64,000 bases of DNA, taken from positions 1,364,001-1,428,000 of the forward strand of contig NZ_CP053848.1 in assembly GCF_013201605.1 (NCBI RefSeq). Reading direction: 5' to 3'. The translations under genes were made by a program, and so were the position numbers. The notes below the pieces were generated by a model, which worked only from the letters and a program-made list of their open reading frames with translations, searched no databases and had not been told where the DNA came from. This DNA comes from Campylobacter ornithocola. GTDB lineage: Bacteria; Campylobacterota; Campylobacteria; Campylobacterales; Campylobacteraceae. Below, one piece after another: positions 51,969-62,097 of the stretch (the stretch's first letter is position 1; each line of letters opens with the position of its first letter).

Positions 51969-54794
51969 TTATTTTTTACTATCATTAAGTTCTAAATTTA
52001 GATAATACCCTGTATAAGATCCGGTTTTTTTGTAATTTTTAGCAAGATCTTTTACACTACCTTTAGCAATAACCTTACCTCCTTTAACTCCACCATCTGG
52101 CCCCATATCGATAACATAATCAGCATTTTTAATCACATCTAAATTATGCTCTATCACAAATACACTATTTCCAAGATCAACTAAATGTTGTAAAACCAAA
52201 ATGAGTTTGTTAACATCTTCAAAATGAAGCCCTGTGGTTGGTTCATCTAAAATATAAAGAGTCTTTCCTGTATCACTTCTGCTTAATTCTTTAGCTAATT
52301 TTATTCTTTGAGCCTCTCCACCGCTCAAAGTAGTCGCATTTTGTCCTAAGGTAAGATAATCAAGCCCAACTTTTACCAAGGTATCTAACTTTTGTCTTAT
52401 TTTTGGTACAGAGATAAAAAATTCACTTGCCTCAATAATACTCATATTCAAAATATCAGCTATACTTTTGCCTTTATATTTAATCTCAAGCGTTGCATCA
52501 TTATACCTTTTACCATTACACACATCACAAGTTACCATTACATCGGGCAAAAAATGCATTTCTATTTTAATCTCTCCATCACCACTGCATTTTTCACACC
52601 TTCCACCTTTAACATTAAAAGAAAAACGCCCTGCTTTATAACCTCTCATTTTAGCTTCTTTAGTAGCTGCAAAAAGATTACGAATTTCATCCATAGCACC
52701 TGTATAAGTGGCAGGATTTGAACGCGGAGTGCGACCTATAGGGCTTTGATCGAGATAAATCACTTTATCAAGCTTCTCCAAACCTTCTATTTTAGCTCCA
52801 TTTAGTTTTTTAACTTTTTTTGCACGGTTTAATTCTTCTTTTGCAAATGGAAGCAAGGTTTGTAAAATTAGTGAGCTTTTTCCACTTCCCGAAACGCCTG
52901 TAATTGCCACTAGATTATGTAATGGAAAATCTACACTTAAATTTTGAATATTATTAATACTCACATCTTTTAAACTAATAAAATCCTTTTGCTCTCTATT
53001 TTTTTGATGAGCAATTTGCTTTTTACCGCTCATATAAAGCGCAGTTTGACTTTTGCTTTTTAATAATTCTTTATAAGTTCCACTAAATACTACTTCACCA
53101 CCAAATTTACCAGCATTTGGACCAATATCTACTATAAAATCTGCTTCTTCTATGGTCATTTTATCATGCTCGACCACGATTAAAGTATTGCCCTTTTGCT
53201 GAAGATTTCTTAAAGTCTTAATAAGTTTTGCCGTATCTCGTTCATGTAAACCTATACTTGGCTCATCTAAAACATACATCACTCCGCTTAATCCACTACC
53301 AATTTGAGAAGCTATACGAATTCTTTGAGCTTCACCCCCACTAATTGTTCTTGCATCACGCCCTAAAGATAAATATCCAAGCCCTACATCATAAAGAAAA
53401 AACAATCTTTCATTAATCTCTTTAAAAATAGGCTTAGCAATCAATCTTTCTTGCTCACTTAAATACGTAAAATTAGATTCTTTTGAAAAAAATGTAGTGG
53501 TATTTTCTATACTCATATCTAAAATTTCACCCAAATTTTTTTCAGCTACTTTCACAGCTAAACTTTCAGCTCTTAAGCGATGACCATTGCAATCTTTGCA
53601 AGTTTTTTCACTCATATACTCACTTAAGTCTTTTTCATCTTTTAACATTTCATAAGCGTATTTTACAGCTCCTTCAAATTTGCGGTTTAAACGATGTCTT
53701 TTCCATAAAAAATTAATTTCTTTCACATTACCATAAAGCACCAAACGCTTTTCTTCTTCACTTAACTCACTATAAGGAATTTTCACTCTTATATTATTTT
53801 GCTCACAAAATGCCATTAAAAACTTATAATAATAACTTTTATTAAACCCATACAAAAGCTTTATAGCCCCTGCTTCTAAGCTTAATTCTTCATTAATAAG
53901 TTTTTTCATATCAAGTGTGTATCTTATACCAAGACCATCACAAGATGGACAAGCACCTTTTGGAGAGTTAAAAGAAAAACTCAAAGGCTCAAGTAAAGGA
54001 AAAGAAATTTTGCAATCAAAACAAGCATTATGTTCACTATAATGAAAATGTTTAGCTATATTTAATTCTTCACTATTTAAAACTTCAATTTCTACTTCAC
54101 CAAAACTCTCACTAAGACCTTTTTCTATATCGCTTGCAAGTCTTGCTAGCATATCATCTTGCACTTCAAGCCTATCAATAACAAGTTTTATTGTATGTTT
54201 TTTGGTTTTAGCAAGTTCAATATCCTCATCAAGACGCGTTAAAACTCCATCAATTTGTGCTCTTATATAACCTTTTGCGACTAAATTTTCTAAAAGATCT
54301 GCAAAAGTTCCTTTTTTTTCTTTGATTAAAGGGGCGTAAATGATAATTTTTGCTCCTTTTGGAAGCTTTAAAATTTCGCCCACAATATCCGCTGCACTCA
54401 TAGATGAGATTTTTTGGCCACATTGATGACAATGCTGCGTACCAATCCTTGCATATAAAAGTCTTAGATAATCATAAATTTCAGTAATAGTCCCAACAGT
54501 TGATCGAGGATTTTTAGAAGTTGTTTTTTGATCAATAGCAATAGCAGGAGTTAAACCTTCTATTTTATCAACATTTGGTTTACCCACTTTATCTAAAAAC
54601 TGCCTTGCATAAGCACTTAAACTCTCAATATAGCGACGTTGTCCTTCTGCATAAAGCGTACCAAAGGCTAAAGTAGATTTACCACTTCCACTAAGCCCTG
54701 TAAAAACTATGAGTTTATTTTTAGGAATTTCTAGGTTGATATTTTTAAGATTATTTTCCTTGGCACCAATGATACTTATTTTGTCGTTATTCAT
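51969..54794 (-). CDS. uvrA: Excinuclease ABC subunit A
   Basis: A 941-residue UvrA, the damage-recognition ATPase of nucleotide excision repair. It shows two ABC modules (Walker A GLSGSGKST near residue 33 and GVSGSGKSS near residue 630; signatures TISGGEAQRI and TLSGGEAQRI) and zinc-binding cysteine pairs (CHQCGQ; CEKCSGDG and CDVCNGKRY). The length is normal. It heads downstream of serC on the minus strand with a 21-bp gap. Confidence 0.97.
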   Translation of the reverse strand: MNNDKISIIGAKENNLKNINLEIPKNKLIVFTGLSGSGKSTLAFGTLYAEGQRRYIESLSAYARQFLDKVGKPNVDKIEGLTPAIAIDQKTTSKNPRSTVGTITEIYDYLRLLYARIGTQHCHQCGQKISSMSAADIVGEILKLPKGAKIIIYAPLIKEKKGTFADLLENLVAKGYIRAQIDGVLTRLDEDIELAKTKKHTIKLVIDRLEVQDDMLARLASDIEKGLSESFGEVEIEVLNSEELNIAKHFHYSEHNACFDCKISFPLLEPLSFSFNSPKGACPSCDGLGIRYTLDMKKLINEELSLEAGAIKLLYGFNKSYYYKFLMAFCEQNNIRVKIPYSELSEEEKRLVLYGNVKEINFLWKRHRLNRKFEGAVKYAYEMLKDEKDLSEYMSEKTCKDCNGHRLRAESLAVKVAEKNLGEILDMSIENTTTFFSKESNFTYLSEQERLIAKPIFKEINERLFFLYDVGLGYLSLGRDARTISGGEAQRIRIASQIGSGLSGVMYVLDEPSIGLHERDTAKLIKTLRNLQQKGNTLIVVEHDKMTIEEADFIVDIGPNAGKFGGEVVFSGTYKELLKSKSQTALYMSGKKQIAHQKNREQKDFISLKDVSINNIQNLSVDFPLHNLVAITGVSGSGKSSLILQTLLPFAKEELNRAKKVKKLNGAKIEGLEKLDKVIYLDQSPIGRTPRSNPATYTGAMDEIRNLFAATKEAKMRGYKAGRFSFNVKGGRCEKCSGDGEIKIEMHFLPDVMVTCDVCNGKRYNDATLEIKYKGKSIADILNMSIIEASEFFISVPKIRQKLDTLVKVGLDYLTLGQNATTLSGGEAQRIKLAKELSRSDTGKTLYILDEPTTGLHFEDVNKLILVLQHLVDLGNSVFVIEHNLDVIKNADYVIDMGPDGGVKGGKVIAKGSVKDLAKNYKKTGSYTGYYLNLELNDSKK

Positions 54795-54815
54795 AAAAAT
54801 CCTCTTTTTATCTAG

Positions 54816-55892
54816 TCAAGCATGTTTTTTAGCAAAATCTTTCATAAATTCACTTAACTTTTGAACCTTTTCAATGTTGATAGAATTATAAATACTAGCA
54901 CGAATTCCACCTAAAATTTTATGTCCTTTAAGGCCTATCATACCATTTTCTTCAGCTTCTTTTACAAAAACTGGTTCTAAGTTTTTATCATGAGCTATAT
55001 TAAAACTAACATTCATTAGCGATCTATCTTCTTTTTTAGCATGACCTTTATAAAAACCATTACTTCCATCAATCACATCGTATAAAATTTTAGCCTTTTG
55101 TATGTTTTGCTCATTGATTTTATCTAAGCCACCTTGATTTAAAAGCCATTTCATTTCAAGATTGAACATATATATAGCAAAGGTTGCAGGAGTGTTAAAT
55201 AAAGAATTATTTTCAGCATAAACGCTGTATTTTAACATGCTAGGTATATTTTTGTTTTCACTACGCTCTATCATATCTTTACGCACAAAAGCACAAGCAA
55301 GACCTGAGATTCCTGCATTTTTTTGCACTCCACCAAAAAGCATAGCAATATTAGAAAAATCTATCTTTTTAGAGAAAAAATCACTAGAAGCATCAATTAT
55401 CAAAGGACTTTTAGTTTTTGGATAGCTTTTATATTGAGTTCCATAAATAGTATTATTAGAGCATATATAAGCATAATCTGCATTATCACTAAATTCAAAT
55501 TGTGGAATATGATCAAACTCACTTTCTTGACTACTTGCTACTATTTTTGTATTTACTCCTAAAATTTCAGCCTCTTTAATAGCCTTTTTAGTCCAAACAC
55601 CAGTATTAGCAAATTCACAAACTCCACCCATATATAAATTCATAGGTATCATAGCAAATTGCAAACTAGCTCCACCTTGCATTAAAAGCACTTCATAATC
55701 ATCATTTACACCATAAAGCTCTTTTGCCATTTTAATAGCTTCAAAATGCACTTCTTCAAAAACCTTTCCACGATGAGAAACTTCCATAATAGAAAAGCCT
55801 TTACCATGATAATCAAACAAATGATCTTGTGCTTCTTTTAAAACCTCATCAGGCAAGTTTGAAGGACCTGCACTAAAATTCATCACTCTCAT
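54816..55892 (-). CDS. serC: Phosphoserine aminotransferase
   Basis: A 358-residue PLP enzyme converting 3-phosphohydroxypyruvate to phosphoserine. It has the N-terminal [14 protein letters not shown], the HRGKVFEEV segment and the PLP lysine in [10 protein letters not shown]. It is 12 bp downstream of xseA. In C. jejuni serC also lies next to xseA. Confidence 0.95.
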   Translation of the reverse strand: MRVMNFSAGPSNLPDEVLKEAQDHLFDYHGKGFSIMEVSHRGKVFEEVHFEAIKMAKELYGVNDDYEVLLMQGGASLQFAMIPMNLYMGGVCEFANTGVWTKKAIKEAEILGVNTKIVASSQESEFDHIPQFEFSDNADYAYICSNNTIYGTQYKSYPKTKSPLIIDASSDFFSKKIDFSNIAMLFGGVQKNAGISGLACAFVRKDMIERSENKNIPSMLKYSVYAENNSLFNTPATFAIYMFNLEMKWLLNQGGLDKINEQNIQKAKILYDVIDGSNGFYKGHAKKEDRSLMNVSFNIAHDKNLEPVFVKEAEENGMIGLKGHKILGGIRASIYNSINIEKVQKLSEFMKDFAKKHA

Positions 55893-55904
55893 TTTGTCTC
55901 CTTT

Positions 55905-57068
55905 TTATAGTATTTGAGCTTCTTTACTCTCTTTTATTGAGTAAAGTTTTATAATATCTCCCTTTTTTAGCTTTTCAAGAGAGATATTTTTGCCATTTTT
56001 TTGTAAATTTATCAAATTTTTGCTTTTATCAAAGAAATTTTTATGTTGAGTCAAAAGCTCTTCAAAATTATTAAGTTTATTTTCATAGTTTAATAATTTT
56101 AAATTTAAAACACTTTTTAGTTGGCTTTGTAAAAAATCAAGTTTTTGTTTTCTAAGAAAAAAAGCATTTTCTAAAGACTTAGCTTTGGCTAAATTTTGCA
56201 AATGGTCAATTTTATTTTGATAAAACTTAAGATAATTTAATATTTGACTTTTAAAACGCATAGTAAGTTCATCAAGCCCTTGTTCTAAACTTAGTTTGTT
56301 TGGAAAAATCATATCAATAGCTGCACTTGGAGTTGGCGCTCTTAAGTCTGCTACAAAATCACTAATAACATAATCAATCTCATGTCCAATAGCAGAAACA
56401 ATAGGTGTTTTTAAAGAAAAAATACATCTTGCAAGTTCTTCATCATTAAAACAAAACAAATCCTCTCTACTTCCACCACCTCTTGCTAAAATAATCACAT
56501 CTAAACTATACCCATCGGCTTTTTTTAAAGCATTTATTAAAGATTTTGGAGCATTTTGTCCTTGGGTAAGCGCATTAAAAATAGTTATTTTGCAAAGATT
56601 GTATTCTTTTTGTGAAATTAGCTTTAACATATCTTGCAAAGCCGCTGAAGTAAAAGAAGTGATTATGCCTATTTTTTTAGGAAATTTAACAATGCTTTTT
56701 TTAGCATTTGTATTAAACAAACCTTCTTTTTCAAGCTTTTCTTTTAAGGCTAAAAATTTAGCTTCTAAATCCCCAAGACTTGTTTTTTGCATACTTTTAG
56801 CAATAAATTGATACCTACCACTTGCTTCATATAAACTTACATAACCTCTAAGATCAAGCATATCGCCAACTTTTGGTTTAGCTTGAATAAACTGATTAAA
56901 GCCTTTAAACATCACACAAGCTATGCTTGATTTTTCATCTTTTAAGTCAAAATACCAATGTCCTGAACCATGAATGGTGATTTTAGAAATTTCCCCACTA
57001 AGTTCTATATCATCAAGGTGAAATTCTAATAAACTTTTAGCTTTTAGATTAAGTTCTGAAACTTTCAT
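55905..57068 (-). CDS. xseA: Exodeoxyribonuclease VII large subunit
   Basis: A 387-residue XseA with an N-terminal OB-fold (about 1-100, GSGHWYFDLKDE), a catalytic core (ILARGGGSREDLFCFNDEELAR, SAIGHEIDY) and a C-terminal coiled-coil region. It degrades single-stranded DNA. The ATG at 57068 gives MKVSELNLKAK and overlaps the ubiE stop by 4 bp; an in-frame start at 57095 adds nine residues inside ubiE and is rejected. Confidence 0.94.
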   Translation of the reverse strand: MKVSELNLKAKSLLEFHLDDIELSGEISKITIHGSGHWYFDLKDEKSSIACVMFKGFNQFIQAKPKVGDMLDLRGYVSLYEASGRYQFIAKSMQKTSLGDLEAKFLALKEKLEKEGLFNTNAKKSIVKFPKKIGIITSFTSAALQDMLKLISQKEYNLCKITIFNALTQGQNAPKSLINALKKADGYSLDVIILARGGGSREDLFCFNDEELARCIFSLKTPIVSAIGHEIDYVISDFVADLRAPTPSAAIDMIFPNKLSLEQGLDELTMRFKSQILNYLKFYQNKIDHLQNLAKAKSLENAFFLRKQKLDFLQSQLKSVLNLKLLNYENKLNNFEELLTQHKNFFDKSKNLINLQKNGKNISLEKLKKGDIIKLYSIKESKEAQIL

Positions 57069-57766
57069 TTTTTTCTTGCAATAAACATAGAGCAAACACC
57101 AAAACTAAAACTTTTATACTCTAGCATTTCAAAATGCCCGCTCAATTCTTTAATAAATTCTTCTTTGCTTAAAAAGTCTTCTATAGAATTTGGTAAATAC
57201 TCATAAGCACTATAATTTTTACTGATAAATCCACCCACTTTTGGCAAAATATTTTTTAAGTAAAAATCTCTACAAGCAGCTATAAAGCCACCCTGTTCTC
57301 TTTTAGTAAACTCAAGCACAAGTAAAATTCCATGTTTTTTCAATACTCTAGCAAATTCTTTTATAGCTTCTTTTCTATCTACCACATTACGTATGCCATA
57401 ACTTATACTTATAATATCAGCACTTTCATTTTCAAGTGGAAGTTCTTGTGCCTTTGCTTGCACAAAAGTCGCTTCTGGGATTTTTTTCTTAGCCACTTCA
57501 AGCATACCCACACTTGGATCAATCCCTTTTATACTTGTGATATTTTTATTTGCCTTTAAAGCTTGATTTTGCCACTCTTTAATCATATCTCCAGTACCAC
57601 AAGCCACATCAACGATATCCAATTCATTATTAGAATACTTAAAAACACTCAAACAAGCTTTTTTTCTCCAACTCACATCGCTCCCAAAACTTAAAATTCT
57701 ATTAGCTTTATCATAAGTTGGTGCTATATCATCAAACATTTTGACTATTTTTTCTTGTTTTTGCAT
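57065..57766 (-). CDS. ubiE: Menaquinone/ubiquinone C-methyltransferase
   Basis: A 233-residue class I SAM methyltransferase of the UbiE/MenG family (MFDDIAPTYDKANRILSFG at the start, DVACGTGDM for SAM binding, and SISYGIRNV late in the fold). In Campylobacter it would methylate a menaquinone or methylmenaquinone precursor. It overlaps xseA and is 7 bp from the upstream CYTH-domain gene, so it is part of the long minus-strand operon. Confidence 0.94.
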   Translation of the reverse strand: MQKQEKIVKMFDDIAPTYDKANRILSFGSDVSWRKKACLSVFKYSNNELDIVDVACGTGDMIKEWQNQALKANKNITSIKGIDPSVGMLEVAKKKIPEATFVQAKAQELPLENESADIISISYGIRNVVDRKEAIKEFARVLKKHGILLVLEFTKREQGGFIAACRDFYLKNILPKVGGFISKNYSAYEYLPNSIEDFLSKEEFIKELSGHFEMLEYKSFSFGVCSMFIARKK

Positions 57767-57773
57767 GTTTTTC

Positions 57774-58958
57774 CTAACTATATATTTTTAATTTTTTAAT
57801 ACTTTTTTCAATTTGCTTTATTATATTTTCATCATATGAAATTTGCTCTAAATAGTTATATTCTAAACAATTTTTTAGTTTTTTAATGCTTTTTTCGTCA
57901 AACATTGTCGCAAAATAGCATAATAAAAATTTTGCTCTTTCTAATTCTTCTTCAAGATTTGTTTGAGATTTTACAATTTTTTTCTTTAAAAAAACTAATT
58001 CTTTTCTCAGTTTAAAAGCCACTAAAGACTTTAAAATTTGATTTTCTTCTCCTTGATAAAAATCAAAATCATTCTTTAAAATAAAATCCATATCAAGAAA
58101 AATATCGTTGATTTTTTCATCACTTAAAATAAAAATATATCTTTCTAATTCAACATTGTGAGTCTTATTAATATTAATTTGTTCTGCTAAGATCAAAATA
58201 TAATTTTGAAGTTTATTTTGAATACTCTCTTCAAAAAGAGTGTTAAAAAGTTTAAAAAAGATACAAATTTGACTAAGACTTATAAAAAACTGCTCCAAAC
58301 TTTCAAGATTCAAATTTTGCAAAAAATGCAATCTATTACTTTTTAACCTTTTTAAAAGCATAAAAAGTAAAATTTTACCTGCTTCAAAACTTTGAATTTG
58401 ACTTGGAAAATATAAACTAATATCTTCTTGTTTGTCTAAAATTTTAATGCATTTGGCACTATCAAAAGTCTTTGAAAAATCTCCATATAATGCTAAATTT
58501 TTAGTATAAAAATTTTCATTATCTGTGATTTCTTTATAGTTTTTAAAAAAATGAGGTAAACTAAAATGCTTCGCTTTTTCAAAAGTAGGAAAAATAACTT
58601 TCAAAATCGTCAGATCTTGTAAATTGTTTTTAAATTTATAAAGAAAAAAACAAGTGTTGTTAATCTCAAAATTTATTCTAGTTTTTTTTACTATACCTCC
58701 TATAGCATTTTTACTTTGATATTTAAATTCTTTTTTAGAAAGTTTGTGAGTTTTTTTATCAACTATATCGTGTAGTTTATAAAGTGAAAATTGGTAACAT
58801 TCTTGATTGATTTTTTTACACTTAATATCACAAAAAGGACTTATACGCGTAAAAAAAACACGTATTTTATCCTTAGAATAAACAATTTTTTCTTTTTTTA
58901 GAATTTTTATAAAATTATCATTTTCAATTAAAAAGCGTCTTTGGACTTCACAAACCAT
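57774..58958 (-). CDS. CYTH-like (possibly CYTH-CHAD) protein
   Basis: A 394-residue protein. The N-terminal half looks like a CYTH (triphosphate tunnel) domain: it starts with VCEVQRRFLI, in the place of the ExExK motif, and closes with FEKAKHFSLPHFFKNYKEIT...NLA, like the end of CYTH domains. The C-terminal half is helical with a pattern that could be a CHAD domain. The E-x-E-x-K motif is degenerate (E-V-Q-R-R), so phosphate-binding activity is doubtful. ATG 58958 lies one base after the perR stop and gives the expected N-terminus; a start at 58985 overlaps perR. It corresponds in place to the unnamed C. jejuni gene Cj0323. Confidence 0.65.
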   Translation of the reverse strand: MVCEVQRRFLIENDNFIKILKKEKIVYSKDKIRVFFTRISPFCDIKCKKINQECYQFSLYKLHDIVDKKTHKLSKKEFKYQSKNAIGGIVKKTRINFEINNTCFFLYKFKNNLQDLTILKVIFPTFEKAKHFSLPHFFKNYKEITDNENFYTKNLALYGDFSKTFDSAKCIKILDKQEDISLYFPSQIQSFEAGKILLFMLLKRLKSNRLHFLQNLNLESLEQFFISLSQICIFFKLFNTLFEESIQNKLQNYILILAEQININKTHNVELERYIFILSDEKINDIFLDMDFILKNDFDFYQGEENQILKSLVAFKLRKELVFLKKKIVKSQTNLEEELERAKFLLCYFATMFDEKSIKKLKNCLEYNYLEQISYDENIIKQIEKSIKKLKIYS

Positions 58959-58959
58959 T

Positions 58960-59373
58960 TTATTTTTTACAAGCTTTACAGCCATTTACATAAGCAAATA
59001 CACCAAGATAATCGATAATATTTCCGATTTTTTTCTCAAGTTCTTCTTGGTATTTATTAAGCCCACTATCCTCATAACATACATCTTCTATATGATTGCA
59101 TTTACTACAAATTACATGAATGTGAGGATGCTCATAAATATCATAACAAGTTTTCTGATTTAGAGTATTGATTTCTACTACCAAACCTTGTTCTTTTAAA
59201 GTATTTAAATTTTTATACACTGTAGCTAAAGAAATAGAAGGATATTCTTCTTTAATACTTTCATATAAAGATTCAATATTAGGGTGTTCATGGCGTTTTA
59301 AAATTTTTAAAATGCAAAGTCTTTGTGGAGTAGCTTTTAAATCACAATTTTTAAGCATTTGTATAAGTTCCAT
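58960..59373 (-). CDS. perR: Fur-family peroxide regulator PerR
   Basis: A 137-residue Fur-family repressor. It has a winged-helix DNA-binding half (TPQRLCILKILKRHEHP, ISLATVYKNLNTLKEQG), a metal-sensing region (HPHIHVICSKCNHIEDVC) and a structural zinc site formed by CSKC and the C-terminal CKACKK. The short N-terminus and the position next to dxs fit C. jejuni PerR (Cj0322), which represses katA and ahpC under iron. It is in an operon-like arrangement with the downstream CYTH gene. Confidence 0.9.
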   Translation of the reverse strand: MELIQMLKNCDLKATPQRLCILKILKRHEHPNIESLYESIKEEYPSISLATVYKNLNTLKEQGLVVEINTLNQKTCYDIYEHPHIHVICSKCNHIEDVCYEDSGLNKYQEELEKKIGNIIDYLGVFAYVNGCKACKK

Positions 59374-59454
59374 AATAAATTCTCCAATATTTTTCTAATA
59401 GTATAACGCTTTTTTTATAAAAAAATAATTATATTAAAAGATATTTTTTATCTT

Positions 59455-61284
59455 TTAATAAATTTTAATCTTTTCACATAAAGAATCAACATCAAGCTTT
59501 AAAAATTGCTCAACTTCACTCATCTTACCATGAGCGATAAACTGATCTTCAAATTCAAAGCTTACTAATTTTATATGATAAAGATTTTCTTTTTGTAAAA
59601 AATTTGCAATCAAACTTCCTACTCCGCCTATCTTAACACTATCTGAAAAAACAAACCACATTTTTGTATCTTTTGCTAGTTCTTTCAAAAGTTCTTCATC
59701 TAAAGGCTTTACAAAAATCAAATCTATTAAGCTCGCATAATCTGATCCAAGTTTATTTAAAACTAGCTTTGCTTTAGCTACACCTTGTCCAAATCCTAAA
59801 AACACTTTATCGCTTTGCACTTTAGATAAAACCTGAGCTTTTGCAAGCTTTATTTCACATGGATTAAAATCATCATCTAATAAAAAATTACCCCTAGGAT
59901 AACGAAAAGCAAAAACGCCTTGATGAAAATAAGCATATTCCATAATTTTTTCCATCATAGCTTCATCTCTTGGAGCTGCTAGAGTAATATTTGGTATGGC
60001 GCTTAAAAAACTAACATCAAAAACACCTTGATGTGTCTCTCCATCTTCTCCTACAATTCCAGCTCTATCCATAGCAATAACAACATTTAAATTCATAATA
60101 GCACAATCATGGATTACTTGATCATAAGCTCTTTGCATAAAAGTGCTATAAATTACTATAAAAGGCTTAAAACCCTCTTTGGCCATAGCTGCCATAGAAG
60201 TAACTGCATGTTGTTCTGCTATAGCTACATCCCAAAAACGTTCAGGGTATTTTTCCATTAGCTTATCTATTCCAGTACCACTTGGCATAGCAGCAGTTAC
60301 ACCCACTATATTTTCATATTTTTGAGCTAAATTTAAAAGTGTATTTGAAAAAATTTCTGTGGCACTTTTTTTGCTTACATTTGCTTTTAAACTCTCCCCG
60401 CTACTTCTATCAAAAGCACCTACCCCATGCCATTTAGCATTTTTTCCCTCAGCTAATGCATAACCTTTGCCTTTGATAGTTTGCGCATGTACAACGCAAG
60501 GTTTATTCATAGCTTTTGCTTGATTTAGTGCATTAATAACTTCATTTAAATTATGCCCATCAATAGGTCCAATATATTCAAGCCCTAGTTCTTCAAATAA
60601 AAGTCCAGGGGTAATAAGCCTTAAACTTTCTTCAAAACGCTTTGCCATATAAGAAGCACCTTGAGGAAAGTATTCTAAAAGATTTTCTATGCGTTTTTTA
60701 AATTTTTGATAAAACTGCGTTGCCATTGCTTGAGAAAGATATTTTGAAATAGCCCCAATTGGCCTTGAAATACTCATTTCATTATCATTTAAAATAATCA
60801 CACAAGGATATTCCCTATCGCCAAGTTCATTTAGGGCTTCATATACCATACCTGCACTTAGCGCTCCATCGCCTATTAACACAACAGGTAAACGATCTTC
60901 TTTTTTTAATCTTATAGCTTTACAAGCTCCAACTGCTAAAGATATAGAAGTACTTGAATGTCCTGCTACAAAATAATCTCCCTCATCAGGTTTGGTATAT
61001 CCACTTAATCCCTTAAATTGTCTTAGGGTGTGAAAGTTATCTATTTTGCCACTTAAAAGTTTATGTGGGTAAGATTGATGTGAAACATCAAAAATAAAAG
61101 GATCTTTTTGTGCATCAAAAACATAGTGCATACCTATACTAAGCTCAACAACACCTAAATTTGAACTTAAATGTCCACCATTTTTACTCACTGTATCTAT
61201 GATAACTTCACGCAAATTATTAGCTAAAATCTCTAATTCTCTAACTTGCATATTTTTAATATTTAAGTTATTTAAATCTATCAT
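59455..61284 (-). CDS. dxs: 1-deoxy-D-xylulose-5-phosphate synthase
   Basis: A 609-residue thiamine-diphosphate enzyme, the first of the non-mevalonate isoprenoid pathway. The TPP-binding motif is GDGALSAG...LNDNEMSIS (about residues 145-180), and transketolase-like pyrimidine (AEQHAVTSMAAM) and C-terminal domains follow. It overlaps fliH by 4 bp, as in C. jejuni, so isoprenoid and flagellar genes are translationally linked here. Confidence 0.96.
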   Translation of the reverse strand: MIDLNNLNIKNMQVRELEILANNLREVIIDTVSKNGGHLSSNLGVVELSIGMHYVFDAQKDPFIFDVSHQSYPHKLLSGKIDNFHTLRQFKGLSGYTKPDEGDYFVAGHSSTSISLAVGACKAIRLKKEDRLPVVLIGDGALSAGMVYEALNELGDREYPCVIILNDNEMSISRPIGAISKYLSQAMATQFYQKFKKRIENLLEYFPQGASYMAKRFEESLRLITPGLLFEELGLEYIGPIDGHNLNEVINALNQAKAMNKPCVVHAQTIKGKGYALAEGKNAKWHGVGAFDRSSGESLKANVSKKSATEIFSNTLLNLAQKYENIVGVTAAMPSGTGIDKLMEKYPERFWDVAIAEQHAVTSMAAMAKEGFKPFIVIYSTFMQRAYDQVIHDCAIMNLNVVIAMDRAGIVGEDGETHQGVFDVSFLSAIPNITLAAPRDEAMMEKIMEYAYFHQGVFAFRYPRGNFLLDDDFNPCEIKLAKAQVLSKVQSDKVFLGFGQGVAKAKLVLNKLGSDYASLIDLIFVKPLDEELLKELAKDTKMWFVFSDSVKIGGVGSLIANFLQKENLYHIKLVSFEFEDQFIAHGKMSEVEQFLKLDVDSLCEKIKIY

Positions 61285-62093
61285 TCATTAACCATATTTT
61301 TGATTTTTTGTAAACGATTATTAAGGTTTGATTCTATATTACCTGCATCACTTAATATCAAAACACTACCTTTATTAATTGCATCATCAAGACTAAATTT
61401 GATATTACTTTGTTCTTGTAAATGTGTTTTTACATATTCAAAATCATCAGGATTTAATTTTAATTCTATTTTAGTAGCATTCTTAAGCTCATTCATAAGT
61501 TCTTTTGCTAAATTTAATGCTATCAGTGATGAATTTTCTTCAAGTTCTTTTGCGATAACTTCTTTTGCGATAATCACAGCAGTATCAGCTAATTCTTTTT
61601 CATTTTTAGATAAAAACTCATTGAGTGTTTGCACTGTATCTTCAAGTTTCTCTACACTTTTTAAGTATTTTTCCTTTAAAGCTTCTAACTCACTTTCAAA
61701 ATTCTTTTGTGCTTGCTCATAACCTTCTTTAGTAAATTTTTCTTTTGCGTGTTCTAATTCTGTATTTAAACGATTATTAAATTCAGCTTCTTGACTTTCT
61801 ATTTGCATTTGTAGCTTAATGATATTTCCTGACATTTCATCAGTTTTTTTAAGCAAATCTTCCACAAAATCAGGTTGAATTTGAGGTTGTGGGGCCTGTG
61901 GAGTAGTTTCTATTGTTTGGTTTTCTACTACTTGTTGGGCATTTTGAGTAGGTAAGATTTGACTTATAATTTGAGTTTCTTCATGTTTTTGCTCTTCATT
62001 AGAAGACATTTCACTCATAACTTTAAAATGATAACCCTCAACCACATGGGCAGAAATATTTTCAGGTGAAATCACATTGGTTAATTTAGCCAT
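61281..62093 (-). CDS. fliH: Flagellar assembly protein FliH
   Basis: A 270-residue regulator of the FliI export ATPase. It has a Gln/Pro-rich N-terminal segment (about residues 30-95), a long helical/coiled-coil middle rich in Glu and Lys (about 100-190), and a C-terminal V/A-type ATPase subunit E-like domain. It is 4 bp downstream of fliG and overlaps dxs. Assignment rests on pattern and position. Confidence 0.92.
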   Translation of the reverse strand: MAKLTNVISPENISAHVVEGYHFKVMSEMSSNEEQKHEETQIISQILPTQNAQQVVENQTIETTPQAPQPQIQPDFVEDLLKKTDEMSGNIIKLQMQIESQEAEFNNRLNTELEHAKEKFTKEGYEQAQKNFESELEALKEKYLKSVEKLEDTVQTLNEFLSKNEKELADTAVIIAKEVIAKELEENSSLIALNLAKELMNELKNATKIELKLNPDDFEYVKTHLQEQSNIKFSLDDAINKGSVLILSDAGNIESNLNNRLQKIKNMVNE

Positions 62094-62097
62094 ATTC

